A DNA stretch of 19,424 bases from Candidatus Woesearchaeota archaeon. Lineage in GTDB: Archaea > Nanobdellota > Nanobdellia > Woesearchaeales > SM23-78. Positions within the stretch are counted from its first letter, which is position 1. Each line of letters opens with the position of its first letter. Of the stretch, positions 12,358 through 19,424 are shown piece after piece. Below the pieces are notes generated by a model. The model was not told the DNA's origin. It was given only the letters and a program-made list of their open reading frames with translations, and did not search any database. A program made the position numbers and the translations under genes. The DNA is taken from positions 1-19,424 of the forward strand of contig JAHWIP010000060.1 in assembly GCA_019322375.1 (NCBI GenBank). The letters run 5' to 3'.

Positions 12358-14253
12358 TCACACATCAATATTCCCTGCTTCTCTTGCATGCTCTGCTATG
12401 AACCTTCTTCTGGGTTCTACTTCATCTCCCATTAGCACTGTGAACATCTTGTCAGCTGCTATTGCATCTTCTATGGTTACTTTTTTTAACAGTCTTTTAT
12501 CAGGGTCCATGGTTGTCTCCCATAGCTGCTCAGGGTTCATTTCTCCTAGTCCTTTGTATCTCTGCACATTAGCTCCTGAACCTAGTTTTCTTATTAAATC
12601 ATTCTTCTCTGCTTCTGTTAATGCATAATATCTCTCTTTACCTTTCTTTACAAGGTATAAAGGTGGCTGTGCTATGAATATGTGCCCGTCCTCTATAAGA
12701 GGTCTCATGTATCTAAAGAAAAAGGTTAAAAGCAAAGTTGTTATATGGTTTCCGTCTGTATCAGCATCTGTCATAATAATGATTTTATGATATCTTAGTT
12801 TTTCAATATTAAACTCTTCTGCTATGCCTGTGCCAAGAGCAGTAATGGTTGTAATTATTTCATTTGAGCTCATAACCTTGTTAATCCTTGCTTTTTCAAC
12901 ATTCAGGATTTTTCCTCGCAAAGGAAGAATTGCCTGGTGTTCCTTGTTCCTGGCTTGCTTTGCACTGCCACCAGCACTGTCACCTTCTACTAAGAATAAT
13001 TCGCATAGAGCAGGGTTTTTTTCTGAGCAGTCAGCCAGCTTGCCTGGCAAAGAAGTGCTGTCAAGAGCTGTTTTTCTTCTAGCCAGTTCTCTTGCTTTTC
13101 TTGCTGCCTCTCTTGCCTTGGATGCATTAACTGCTTTTTCAATAATATTCCTTGCAACCTTTGGGTTCTCAGCTAGAAAAGTTGCTAAGCCTGTGCTTAT
13201 CATTGAATCAACAATTCCTTTAACATGAAGATTGCCTAATTTTGTTTTTGTCTGTCCTTCAAACTGAGGATTAGGAATTTTTAAAGAGATAATGGCTGTT
13301 AATCCTTCTCTTACATCATCACTTGTAAGCCTGGCCTTGCCATTGCCAAAGTTTTTCTCAGCATAAGTATTCAGAGTCCTGGTAAGCGCAGTCTTAAAAC
13401 CTGTTAAATGAGTTCCTCCTTCTACTGTGTGAATATTATTTACAAAAGAAAAAACACTTTCATTAAAACTGTCAGTGTACTGCATGGCTGCTTCAAGCTC
13501 AACATCATGTTTCTTGGTTTTTAAATGAATAATGCCGTGCAAAGGAGTTTTGTTCTTGTTAAGCAAATCAACAAAGCTCTTAAGGCCTCCTTCATAATGA
13601 AACTCTTTTTCCTTTTTGCTCCTTTCATCCCTGAACTTAATTCTTAAGCCTTTGTTAAGAAAAGCCAGTTCTCTAAACCTGTTCTCCAGGATTTCATCAG
13701 AATACTCTATTCCGTCAACAAAGATTTGTTTATCAGCAATAAACCTTATCTTAGTGCCTGTTTTTTCATCACACTTGCCAATCACATTGAGATGCCCAAC
13801 AGGCTTTCCTCTTTTATACTTCTGATAATAAACTTTTTTATCCCTGTGAATCCAGACTTCAAGGTCTTCTGCCAAAGCATTAACAACACTAACACCTACT
13901 CCGTGCAAGCCGCCAGAAACCTTGTAAGCTTTTTTATCAAACTTACCGCCAGCATGCAGTTTGGTCATGACCAGTTCAACACCGCTAATCTTGAACTTAG
14001 AATGAATCCCAACAGGTATGCCTCTTCCATCATCCTCAACACTAACAGAATTATCTTTATGAACAACCACCAGGATGGTCTTGCAATAACCAGCCATTGC
14101 CTCATCAATAGAATTATCAACAACCTCATAAACCAGATGATGCAAACCCCTGGGCCCAGTGCTGCCTATGTACATGCTAGGCCTCTTTCTAACAGCCTCA
14201 ATACCGCCTAGAACAATGATTTTGCTTGTGTCGTATCTGTCTTTTGATTCCAT
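12358..14253 (-). CDS. gyrB: DNA gyrase subunit B
   Basis: A 631-residue type IIA topoisomerase ATPase subunit. The GHKL ATPase domain has VYEVVDNSIDEA (Glu43 general base, Asn47), DDGRGIP (74-80) and the lid GGLHGVG (114-120). The transducer domain contains FVNNIHTVEGGTHLTGFKTA. The Toprim domain has EGDSAGGSA (Glu423) and TDADTDGNH (Asp496/498/500), and QRYKGLGEMNPEQLW is at 564-578. The length and lack of the large insert seen in some Gram-negative GyrB match the short form. Together with GyrA, which is not in this window, it introduces negative supercoils. Archaeal gyrases are generally considered of bacterial origin. A TATA box CTTTATAAG (about 14361-14369) implies a leader of about 85 bases containing a hairpin. 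Confidence 0.96.
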   Translation of the reverse strand: MESKDRYDTSKIIVLGGIEAVRKRPSMYIGSTGPRGLHHLVYEVVDNSIDEAMAGYCKTILVVVHKDNSVSVEDDGRGIPVGIHSKFKISGVELVMTKLHAGGKFDKKAYKVSGGLHGVGVSVVNALAEDLEVWIHRDKKVYYQKYKRGKPVGHLNVIGKCDEKTGTKIRFIADKQIFVDGIEYSDEILENRFRELAFLNKGLRIKFRDERSKKEKEFHYEGGLKSFVDLLNKNKTPLHGIIHLKTKKHDVELEAAMQYTDSFNESVFSFVNNIHTVEGGTHLTGFKTALTRTLNTYAEKNFGNGKARLTSDDVREGLTAIISLKIPNPQFEGQTKTKLGNLHVKGIVDSMISTGLATFLAENPKVARNIIEKAVNASKAREAARKARELARRKTALDSTSLPGKLADCSEKNPALCELFLVEGDSAGGSAKQARNKEHQAILPLRGKILNVEKARINKVMSSNEIITTITALGTGIAEEFNIEKLRYHKIIIMTDADTDGNHITTLLLTFFFRYMRPLIEDGHIFIAQPPLYLVKKGKERYYALTEAEKNDLIRKLGSGANVQRYKGLGEMNPEQLWETTMDPDKRLLKKVTIEDAIAADKMFTVLMGDEVEPRRRFIAEHAREAGNIDV

Positions 14254-14316
14254 CTTTACCCTTTTAACATTAATCTGAGTTTAATTCTTACACTATTTTC
14301 TCGTCTAAAAAAACCT

Positions 14317-14335
14317 GTTTTTCACTCAGAAAAAC
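14317..14335 (-). promoter_or_regulatory. Inverted repeat in the gyrB leader
   Basis: GTTTTTC/GAAAAAC is a perfect seven-base inverted repeat around a five-base loop, between the gyrB TATA box (about 14361-14369) and the ATG. It could be an operator near the transcription start or an RNA hairpin in the leader. The 176-base gap between gyrB and the thymidylate-synthase-like gene holds no gene that I can see. Confidence 0.35.
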
Positions 14336-14429
14336 ATACTCTTAGTAAGCACTTTACACTTATAAAGCTTTTGATTTAAACAGGCTCTAGAAGCCGTAAA
14401 AACCGTGAATTTGGGGGTTTTAGCGCTCA

Positions 14430-15083
14430 CTAACCCTTCCTCAACACTTCCTCCACTTCCTCTTTATACTCTTCAAATACATGGGCTGAGTGGCTTATTG
14501 TTGTTATGCTGCCTGGTTCCAGTCCTAATTTTTTAGCAACATATTGCTGTAGTAGATATACCTGATAGATATTTGCTGGCCAGCCTATGAACATGTCATT
14601 GCTTCTTATAACTATGCTTACTGTTAGTTTTTTGTCTGTTATTTTAAAGAAAACACTTATCAGGCTTGAGATTTCTTTCATGCCTATTTTTGAGTCAACA
14701 ACAGGGTGGTAGAGTACAATTATTGCTCTTCTTGATGTAGGATTCTTTTTTAGCAGGGGAATTATGTAATCATCCACCTGGTTCTTGGTGTTTGCATAAT
14801 TGAATATTCTTGCTCCGTATGTATAATAATAAACAGATGAGGCTTGTTTTTTAAAGAACACGTCTTCCAGTTCTTCAAGCTCTGGATAAACCCATTTTTT
14901 CAGTGCTCTCATCTCTTGTATTGGCTTTGTAATGTCTTTTTCTGGATGGTTAATCTTTAAGACAGTGTTTATTATTTCTTTTGACACTCTATTCTCTCTG
15001 TCAACCATTTCAACTCCTTTTTCCATTATCAGCTTAAGAGTTGTTTTCCATGCTTCAAGAGTTGTGTCTTTTATTATTTCCAT
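14430..15083 (-). CDS. Thymidylate-synthase-like protein lacking the catalytic Cys
   Basis: A 217-residue protein of the archaeal ThyA type. It keeps the two arginines that hold the dUMP phosphate from the partner subunit (SRRAIIVLYHP), the RSND motif with its Arg and Asp, WPANIYQVYLL (the dUMP-binding Asn) and SAHVFEEY (the His of DxHxY). Aligned from RSND back, the nucleophilic Cys (PPCH in E. coli ThyA; PCL-like in archaeal members) falls on the second Ser of ISSLISVFF, encoded AGC. So it probably binds a pyrimidine nucleotide but should be a very poor or inactive thymidylate synthase. I chose the ATG at 15083, which has GGAGTGA just upstream; a GTG at 15089 overlaps the previous stop. It is the second gene of an operon with the winged-helix protein. 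Confidence 0.8.
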   Translation of the reverse strand: MEIIKDTTLEAWKTTLKLIMEKGVEMVDRENRVSKEIINTVLKINHPEKDITKPIQEMRALKKWVYPELEELEDVFFKKQASSVYYYTYGARIFNYANTKNQVDDYIIPLLKKNPTSRRAIIVLYHPVVDSKIGMKEISSLISVFFKITDKKLTVSIVIRSNDMFIGWPANIYQVYLLQQYVAKKLGLEPGSITTISHSAHVFEEYKEEVEEVLRKG

Positions 15084-15085
15084 TT

Positions 15086-16684
15086 TCACTCCATAAAGTC
15101 TGTTAACTTCCTTTCCCCTTTCCTCTCCCTGAAGTCATATGTTATCAAGGGCAGTTCATATGTGTTCATCAAAAAGGCCATTTCTCTTATTACTTCTTCT
15201 GGCTCTGGTTCTTCGCTTCTGAAAAACCTTATCCTGTCTCCTCCGTCAAATATTTTGAATAATTTCTCTCTTGTTTCTGTGAATTTAACTATCTCTGGTG
15301 TATGATAATCCCTGAGTTTCTTTATAGTGGTTTTTATGTACCTTCTGGTGGACAGGTTTTTTGTGTATTTCCTGAAAACACTTGAGAACACTATGTCAAA
15401 GTTAAAGGGTATGCCGCATGCCCTGTAAATGGTCTGCTGGGTTGAGCAAAACTTGTTTATCTCCTGCTTAGTGCTTTCAAGCAAGTCCAGCACATGCTCT
15501 TGTTTTTTCTCTCTCCAGTCATAGTTCCAGAAGCGCATATAATTTTTTGCATAGGCAAAGAATTTCTTTGTATAAGATTTGTTCAGCTCATTTAGTCTTT
15601 TAAAGTATTCATCTGCTTTTTTCTTTTGAGCAGTGTTTACTTTGAGCAGAGTCTTGGCTGTTTTTAATATTAGTCTTCTAAACTCCTTGTTATCGCTTGT
15701 GTGCCTGAAAAACCTGTTAACATCTATTGCAATGCTGGTATTGGCTATTACCAGGCCAATGGTTTTTCCTCTTATGTTCTCTTCATATTCTTCCCATTCT
15801 TCGTCCAGCAGGGTGTATGGTCCTGCTTTTCCTATTATTATGGGTGCTTTGTGTATTTTTCTGTTATGAATATTAATTTTTACTTCTTCATTTGAAAATT
15901 CTGAGATAAGGGTATTGAATAATTTTTTATGCGACCTTAATTCTTTGCTTTCTGTTTTAAACACCAGGGTTATGTTCCTTGGATTGGTTTTTGCAAATGC
16001 TTTTATGAACTCGCATATTTTTTTATCATCAGAAATATTTTTCACATTTATTATTAAGCTTACAAATCTTTCATGGTCTTTGGTGTCAACATCAAGTTTT
16101 TTCAGCACTTCATGCACATTCTCTGCACTACTTTTTTGTATTAGGTGTTCAAAATTGTTTAGTCCAAGCACGTCATTCACTTCTGAGAAACAATCATATA
16201 CCAGGTTGTAGAAGTTGTTGAGTCCTTTATAATTAGTGCTTTCTAATAATATGCAGTTCAGCTTGTTTATCCACCCTTCCGGGTCAAATTTGTGCACAAT
16301 GTTTTTTGCTTCATACTCCTCTATTAAACTGGTTGATATTGATGGTTTTGAGATTACAACTCTTTTGTGCTTTTTCTCTACTATCATCTCTCCTTCTTCT
16401 ATTGCTAATGAAAAATATTTTTCTCCTTTTCCTTTTATAGAAGTTACTTTTAGGATTTCATCATTCACCAGCTTGTTCAGATGGTAAAGTATTTTCCTAT
16501 GATACTGTCCTTTTTTCCTTTTGGCTTTTAAGGCCAGCTTTTTGTCTGAGAACTCATTGTTCATGTCCCTGATTATTTTTGCATATTCTTCAGGATATAC
16601 TGCTCTTACTATCTCTGTTGTTGAGATTTCTCTTAATGGCTCTTTTTTAAACTTGTTTAAGATTCTTTGCTCAGTTAAATGCAT
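15086..16684 (-). CDS. Large winged-helix protein of unknown function
   Basis: A 532-residue protein that I do not recognise as a whole. Residues about 1-95 look like a winged helix: LTEQRILNKFKKEPLREIST, a recognition-like segment KKGQYHRKILYHLNKLVNDE, and a wing ITSIKGKGEKYFSLAI-like strand pair. The middle (about 210-340) has strands such as FVSLIINVKN, RNITLVFKTES and TIGLVIANTSIAIDVNRFF, vaguely like the sensor domains of TrmB-type regulators. The C-terminal half is helical and rich in aromatic and basic residues (RFWNYDWREKK, GGDRIRFFRSEEPE). No catalytic motif is evident. Its ATG at 16684 has GGTG upstream; a GTG at 16696 is an alternative. It is cotranscribed and overlapping with the Cys-less thymidylate-synthase-like gene, suggesting a joint function. 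TATA is near 16735-16746. Confidence 0.75.
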   Translation of the reverse strand: MHLTEQRILNKFKKEPLREISTTEIVRAVYPEEYAKIIRDMNNEFSDKKLALKAKRKKGQYHRKILYHLNKLVNDEILKVTSIKGKGEKYFSLAIEEGEMIVEKKHKRVVISKPSISTSLIEEYEAKNIVHKFDPEGWINKLNCILLESTNYKGLNNFYNLVYDCFSEVNDVLGLNNFEHLIQKSSAENVHEVLKKLDVDTKDHERFVSLIINVKNISDDKKICEFIKAFAKTNPRNITLVFKTESKELRSHKKLFNTLISEFSNEEVKINIHNRKIHKAPIIIGKAGPYTLLDEEWEEYEENIRGKTIGLVIANTSIAIDVNRFFRHTSDNKEFRRLILKTAKTLLKVNTAQKKKADEYFKRLNELNKSYTKKFFAYAKNYMRFWNYDWREKKQEHVLDLLESTKQEINKFCSTQQTIYRACGIPFNFDIVFSSVFRKYTKNLSTRRYIKTTIKKLRDYHTPEIVKFTETREKLFKIFDGGDRIRFFRSEEPEPEEVIREMAFLMNTYELPLITYDFRERKGERKLTDFME

Positions 16685-16750
16685 TTTTTTAAACACCGTT
16701 CAAGCTTGTTTATAGACGAGAGGGAATGCGCTCAGATATATAAAGTTTGT

Positions 16751-16897
16751 TGTTTCAGACTTGTTTCAAGGGTTTTTTAGGTTTGTTTATTAAAATCATT
16801 GTCTGTTTCAGAAAAATCCGTTCTTTCTTATGGATATATTCATGTTTTATTCATAAAATCAGAAAAAAACATGGTTTGTTTCAGGAAATTTCTGAAA
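16751..16897. promoter_or_regulatory. Repeated TGTTTCA boxes between divergent operons
   Basis: The 291-base gap between the winged-helix gene and the Lrp-like gene contains TGTTTCA four times in one orientation: 16751-16757, 16762-16768, 16804-16810 and 16877-16883. Three are followed by G. The last forms an inverted repeat with CTGAAA at 16892-16897 (TTTCAG...CTGAAA). A further palindrome, TTTTAT/ATAAAA, is at 16845-16858. A TATA box for each divergent gene flanks the array (about 16735-16746 minus, 16924-16930 plus). This looks like a multi-site operator, most simply for the adjacent Lrp/AsnC-like regulator. Confidence 0.55.
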
Positions 16898-16975
16898 TAG
16901 CTGGTTTTTATTCTTAAAAAAGGTTTATATCAAAACCAAGAATACTTAATTGAAAAAACAATTGGGGGTTAAAGC

Positions 16976-17440
16976 GTGGTAAAAAAATCAGATCTGTTGT
17001 TCTTAACCTTCTTAAGACAGGATTCAAGGCAAACCCTGACCAAGATAAGCAAAAAAACCAAGATACCCATAAGCACTCTCTACGACAAGCTAAGACAGCA
17101 CGAGAAAAACTTAATCATAAAGCACACAACTCTGATAGACTTTAGCAAGCTGGGCTATAACTCAAGAGCAAAGATAATGCTCTCAACAAAAAAGGAAGAC
17201 AGGGACAAGTTAAGAAGCTACTTAAAAGAACACCAAAGCATAAACAGTTTGTACAAGATAAACAATGGCTATGACTTCCTGGTAGAAGGAGTGTTTGAGA
17301 ATGTAAAAGAGCTGGAGGACTTTCTGGAATTATTAGAAGAAAAATTTGGATTAAATGAGAAAAAAGTGTTCTATGTAATAGAAGATGTAAAAAGAGAGAG
17401 TTTTATGGCAAGACCAGAGTTGCTGCAAGTGAGTGGGTGA
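16976..17440 (+). CDS. Lrp/AsnC-family transcriptional regulator
   Basis: A 154-residue protein with an N-terminal helix-turn-helix (about residues 5-50: FLRQDSRQTLTKISKKTKIP, then STLYDKLRQHEKNLIIKHTT) and a C-terminal domain about 60-140 (SRAKIMLSTKKEDRDKLRSY, SLYKINNGYDFLVEGVFENV), which is the ligand-binding RAM-type fold of Lrp/AsnC proteins. These assemble as dimers to octamers and respond to amino acids or other small molecules. The start is a GTG at 16976 with GGGGG about eight bases before it; the TATA box TTTATAT is at 16924-16930. It is divergent from the winged-helix/thymidylate-synthase-like operon and next to repeated TGTTTCA boxes, so autoregulation and control of that operon are likely. 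Confidence 0.83.
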   Translation: MVKKSDLLFLTFLRQDSRQTLTKISKKTKIPISTLYDKLRQHEKNLIIKHTTLIDFSKLGYNSRAKIMLSTKKEDRDKLRSYLKEHQSINSLYKINNGYDFLVEGVFENVKELEDFLELLEEKFGLNEKKVFYVIEDVKRESFMARPELLQVSG

Positions 17441-17491
17441 GAACAACACTACTGAAAAAAGAAAGATATTATTAGGGTTTATGTTACTGCT

Positions 17492-19214
17492 TTATCGCTT
17501 CTTCTTTTTCAAATTCTTAATATGCTTAACATATTTTTCTTCAATCTCATTAAAAGCTTTTTTAGAAAGAGGTTTTTCAAATCCAATAATGCATGATTCG
17601 CGATCCAACCACCACATATAGCTTATACCGTGATGAGCAGCCATGCCTAGATAGATACTTATTCCTTTAGTGTTTGTGAAAGGAGTGCCCATGTGATCCC
17701 CTATTTCTGTACGTTTCCATTCATCGTCAGTATTGTTGTTTAAGAAATATTCAAAATCAATCACAACTGGCTTATGAGAGTCCAAATATTTATAATCAGG
17801 CGTTTCAAAAACAATACCTGTTTTTCGTTTTTTAATTTTTATTGATATTTTTGGATGTGTCTCTTTTATACTTCTTACAGGAATTTTTTCCTTGTAAACA
17901 TAAGCTCGTCTTTTCTTAAAATATATAGATAATATATCTCCAGTATGCACTCCTTCAAATAATGTATCGTCTTTGTAGCCTTCAAACCCTGCATAAGCAA
18001 TGCCTCTTTCTCTTGCAACAGTCATGATATGAGAGCAAATTGAGCCAAAACGAGTTGTAATTACTGCTTTTTTATTAGGTGTAAGCCGGTCTAAGGTAGG
18101 ATCATCTGGCACCTTTGAAGAGGAAAATATTCCCCAGCTTTTTATTACTGTTTTATCAAAGTGAGGTGTCAGAAGGATATATCCATCTTTATATTTTTCA
18201 TTTAATTCCATAATATTGTCATAATGATTTTTAATTTCGTTTTCTGCTCTACTTCGAGATACCATGCTTAACAATGTTACTCTTTCTCCTAGATTATGCA
18301 TATCTTCTATGGCTACAACAGGCAGAGTTACTTTACCTTTTCCCCTCATTACATCGGTAAAGCCTATGTATTGTTCTTTATCATACTTAGGAATCTTTAC
18401 ATCTTCTGGTTCTTCTAAATCAGTTATATCTCTTCTCTGGACAAGATATATTTTTTTGTTTTTTACCACAAACTCAATATCAGAAGGTCCTATAATTTTC
18501 TCTAATTTTATACCTATATCTCTTACTTTACTTATTATTTTATATTCTTCCCAATCATGACCTAATCCTTTGCAATCTTCACTTTCAAACACTAGTTGTC
18601 TTGTTCTTTTTTCAAAATCTTTGATAGTTGGCTGATATCCTTCTTCAATAACATCAAATCTTCCATCACAGTACTCTATGGTTAAATCAGATGGATAGCT
18701 AGAATTAGATGTATACATAATGCCTGCAATGTACGGCTCAATAAATCTTTGAATAATAATGCCCATTTTGTCATCAGGAATATTATGTTCTTGTCTGTAT
18801 CTCTTGGCTTTTTCAGAATTAAGAGACGCATATACTTTTGTAACAGCATTTATGAGTTTTTTCTTTGAAGCTCTTTTAACAACAACTGAATCATATATGC
18901 CTGCGAATGAATGCATGCTGTCCTCTCTTAAAGAATCAGACCTTACAATAATGTCTCTGCCTTTATACTTCTTTGCAAGCTCATCAACTTTTTTTTTGAA
19001 TATCATCAGGCAGTCTGGTAGGTGCAAAAGGAACAACCTCTTTATTATCCAGTCTGCGCGCATTAATCAACGAAGCCATCTTTGCCATAAGATATTGTCT
19101 CTCAACAGAATCACTTAAAGCAGTATCTATTTGCTCGTATTCAGGAACATCATAGCCTAGGGCTGTGTGTTGTAATAATTGCTCCAGTCCTCTGGATTTT
19201 CCACCATTAACCAT
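17492..19214 (-). CDS. PEP-synthase-like protein with frameshift at A9 run
   Basis: Two overlapping frames together encode one protein of about 570 residues. The first (19214 to 18984) starts MVNGGKSRGLEQLL, the PEP synthase GGK opening. The second carries RDIIVRSDSLREDSMHSFAG, IIIQRFIEPYIAGIMYTSN and FVVKNKKIYLVQRRDIT (ATP-grasp pyruvate/PEP-binding domain), then ITTRFGSICSHIMTVARERG, the phosphohistidine swivelling domain with its His. The frame changes at nine A (18989-18997); eight would join them as QKKVDEL. The C-terminal TIM barrel of PEP synthase is absent; instead about 130 residues of unrecognised sequence follow (DFEYFLNNNTDDEWKR, MAAHHGISYMWWLDRES). The substrate is therefore open. 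TATA box TTTATATATAAAG (about 19236-19248) gives a leaderless start at 19214. The shift may be a sequencing error, phase variation or slippage. Confidence 0.8.
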
Positions 19215-19251
19215 TTTATGGTGTAAGAAAAAGGGCTTTATATATAAATTT

Positions 19252-19424
19252 TTACTTCTGAATAATGGTGGTAATAACAGGCTTATCCCTAACTATAACT
19301 GTGTGCTCTGCCTGGCTCACAAGACCATGGGCTTTATCTGGCAGAGGAGGATACTCTTTTAATATGCCAACATTCTTTAATTCTCTAAGAGCAAACCTGG
19401 TCTTGCCCTCCCCATGCTTTTTAA
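19252..19424 (-). CDS. map: Methionine aminopeptidase type II, C-terminal end (5' part outside window)
   Basis: The last 56 codons of a gene entering from the right edge, read on the minus strand. The visible residues KTRFALRELKNVGILKEYPP, then GLVSQAEHTVIVRDKPVITT and a short end IIQK, match the C-terminus of archaeal type II methionine aminopeptidase. There the Q/E of QAEHT includes a metal-ligand glutamate, and the protein ends in a VTT-like strand. The enzyme removes initiator methionine from nascent proteins. Its stop lies 38 bases before the start of the PEP-synthase-like gene, whose TATA box sits directly after it. Confidence 0.88.
   Translation of the reverse strand, partial: KKHGEGKTRFALRELKNVGILKEYPPLPDKAHGLVSQAEHTVIVRDKPVITTIIQK

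Noticed and set aside
16741..16900. A CRISPR array from the repeated TGTTTCA boxes
   Set aside because: The repeats are only seven to eight bases, spacing is irregular, and no cas genes are present.

Overview
The window looks archaeal, and most like a DPANN-type genome (Woesearchaeota or Pacearchaeota would fit; the lineage is inference). Archaeal markers are ribosomal proteins L37Ae and S3Ae/eS1, RNA polymerase subunit Rpo12, prefoldin beta, the KEOPS subunit Pcc1, UPF0147, an archaeal-style topoisomerase I, TrmB and Lrp/AsnC regulators, a type II methionine aminopeptidase end, TATA boxes about 25-30 bases before start codons (several genes look leaderless) and GGTGA/GGAGG ribosome sites in others. 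The DNA is AT-rich, genes are tightly packed on both strands, and several proteins are short or reduced.

Layout. 1-2139: a truncated lipoprotein ABC-transporter binding protein and a small Cys-containing protein, divergent from a TrmB-like regulator. 2166-4611: a small conserved-looking protein, a glutaminase-less asparagine-synthase-like PP-loop protein, a degenerate Nudix/IPP-isomerase-like protein and a small MscS-like channel. 4612-5977 (minus): the information-processing operon rpl37ae-rpoP-pcc1-pfdB-UPF0147, with overlapping or nearly abutting genes; rpoP is only about 45 codons. 5978-7097: an accessory-looking stretch with a structured intergenic region, a SAM methyltransferase, and a tRNA-Pro(UGG) whose T-loop is interrupted by a 48-nt intron. 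A 13-nt direct repeat of the tRNA 3' end brackets the methyltransferase. 7098-8242: a polysaccharide-deacetylase-like protein and a 26-residue, extremely Lys/Arg-rich peptide with its own promoter and ribosome site.

8243-14253 (minus): topoisomerase I, a methyltransferase directly behind a truncated Dph2 (only the first of three Fe-S cysteines), ribosomal protein S3Ae with a long charged tail, and DNA gyrase B. 14430-17440: a two-gene operon of a large winged-helix protein of unknown function and a thymidylate-synthase homologue in which the catalytic Cys position is Ser. It is divergent from an Lrp/AsnC-like regulator, and the intergenic region carries repeated TGTTTCA boxes. 17492-19424 (minus): a PEP-synthase-like protein (ATP-grasp plus phosphohistidine domain plus an unrecognised C-terminal domain) interrupted by a frameshift at a run of nine A, then the 3' end of a methionine aminopeptidase gene.

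The items most worth a second look are the T-loop tRNA intron with its flanking direct repeat, the Cys-less thymidylate synthase/winged-helix cassette with candidate operators, the basic micro-peptide, the dph2 remnant, and the homopolymer frameshift in the PEP-synthase-like gene.
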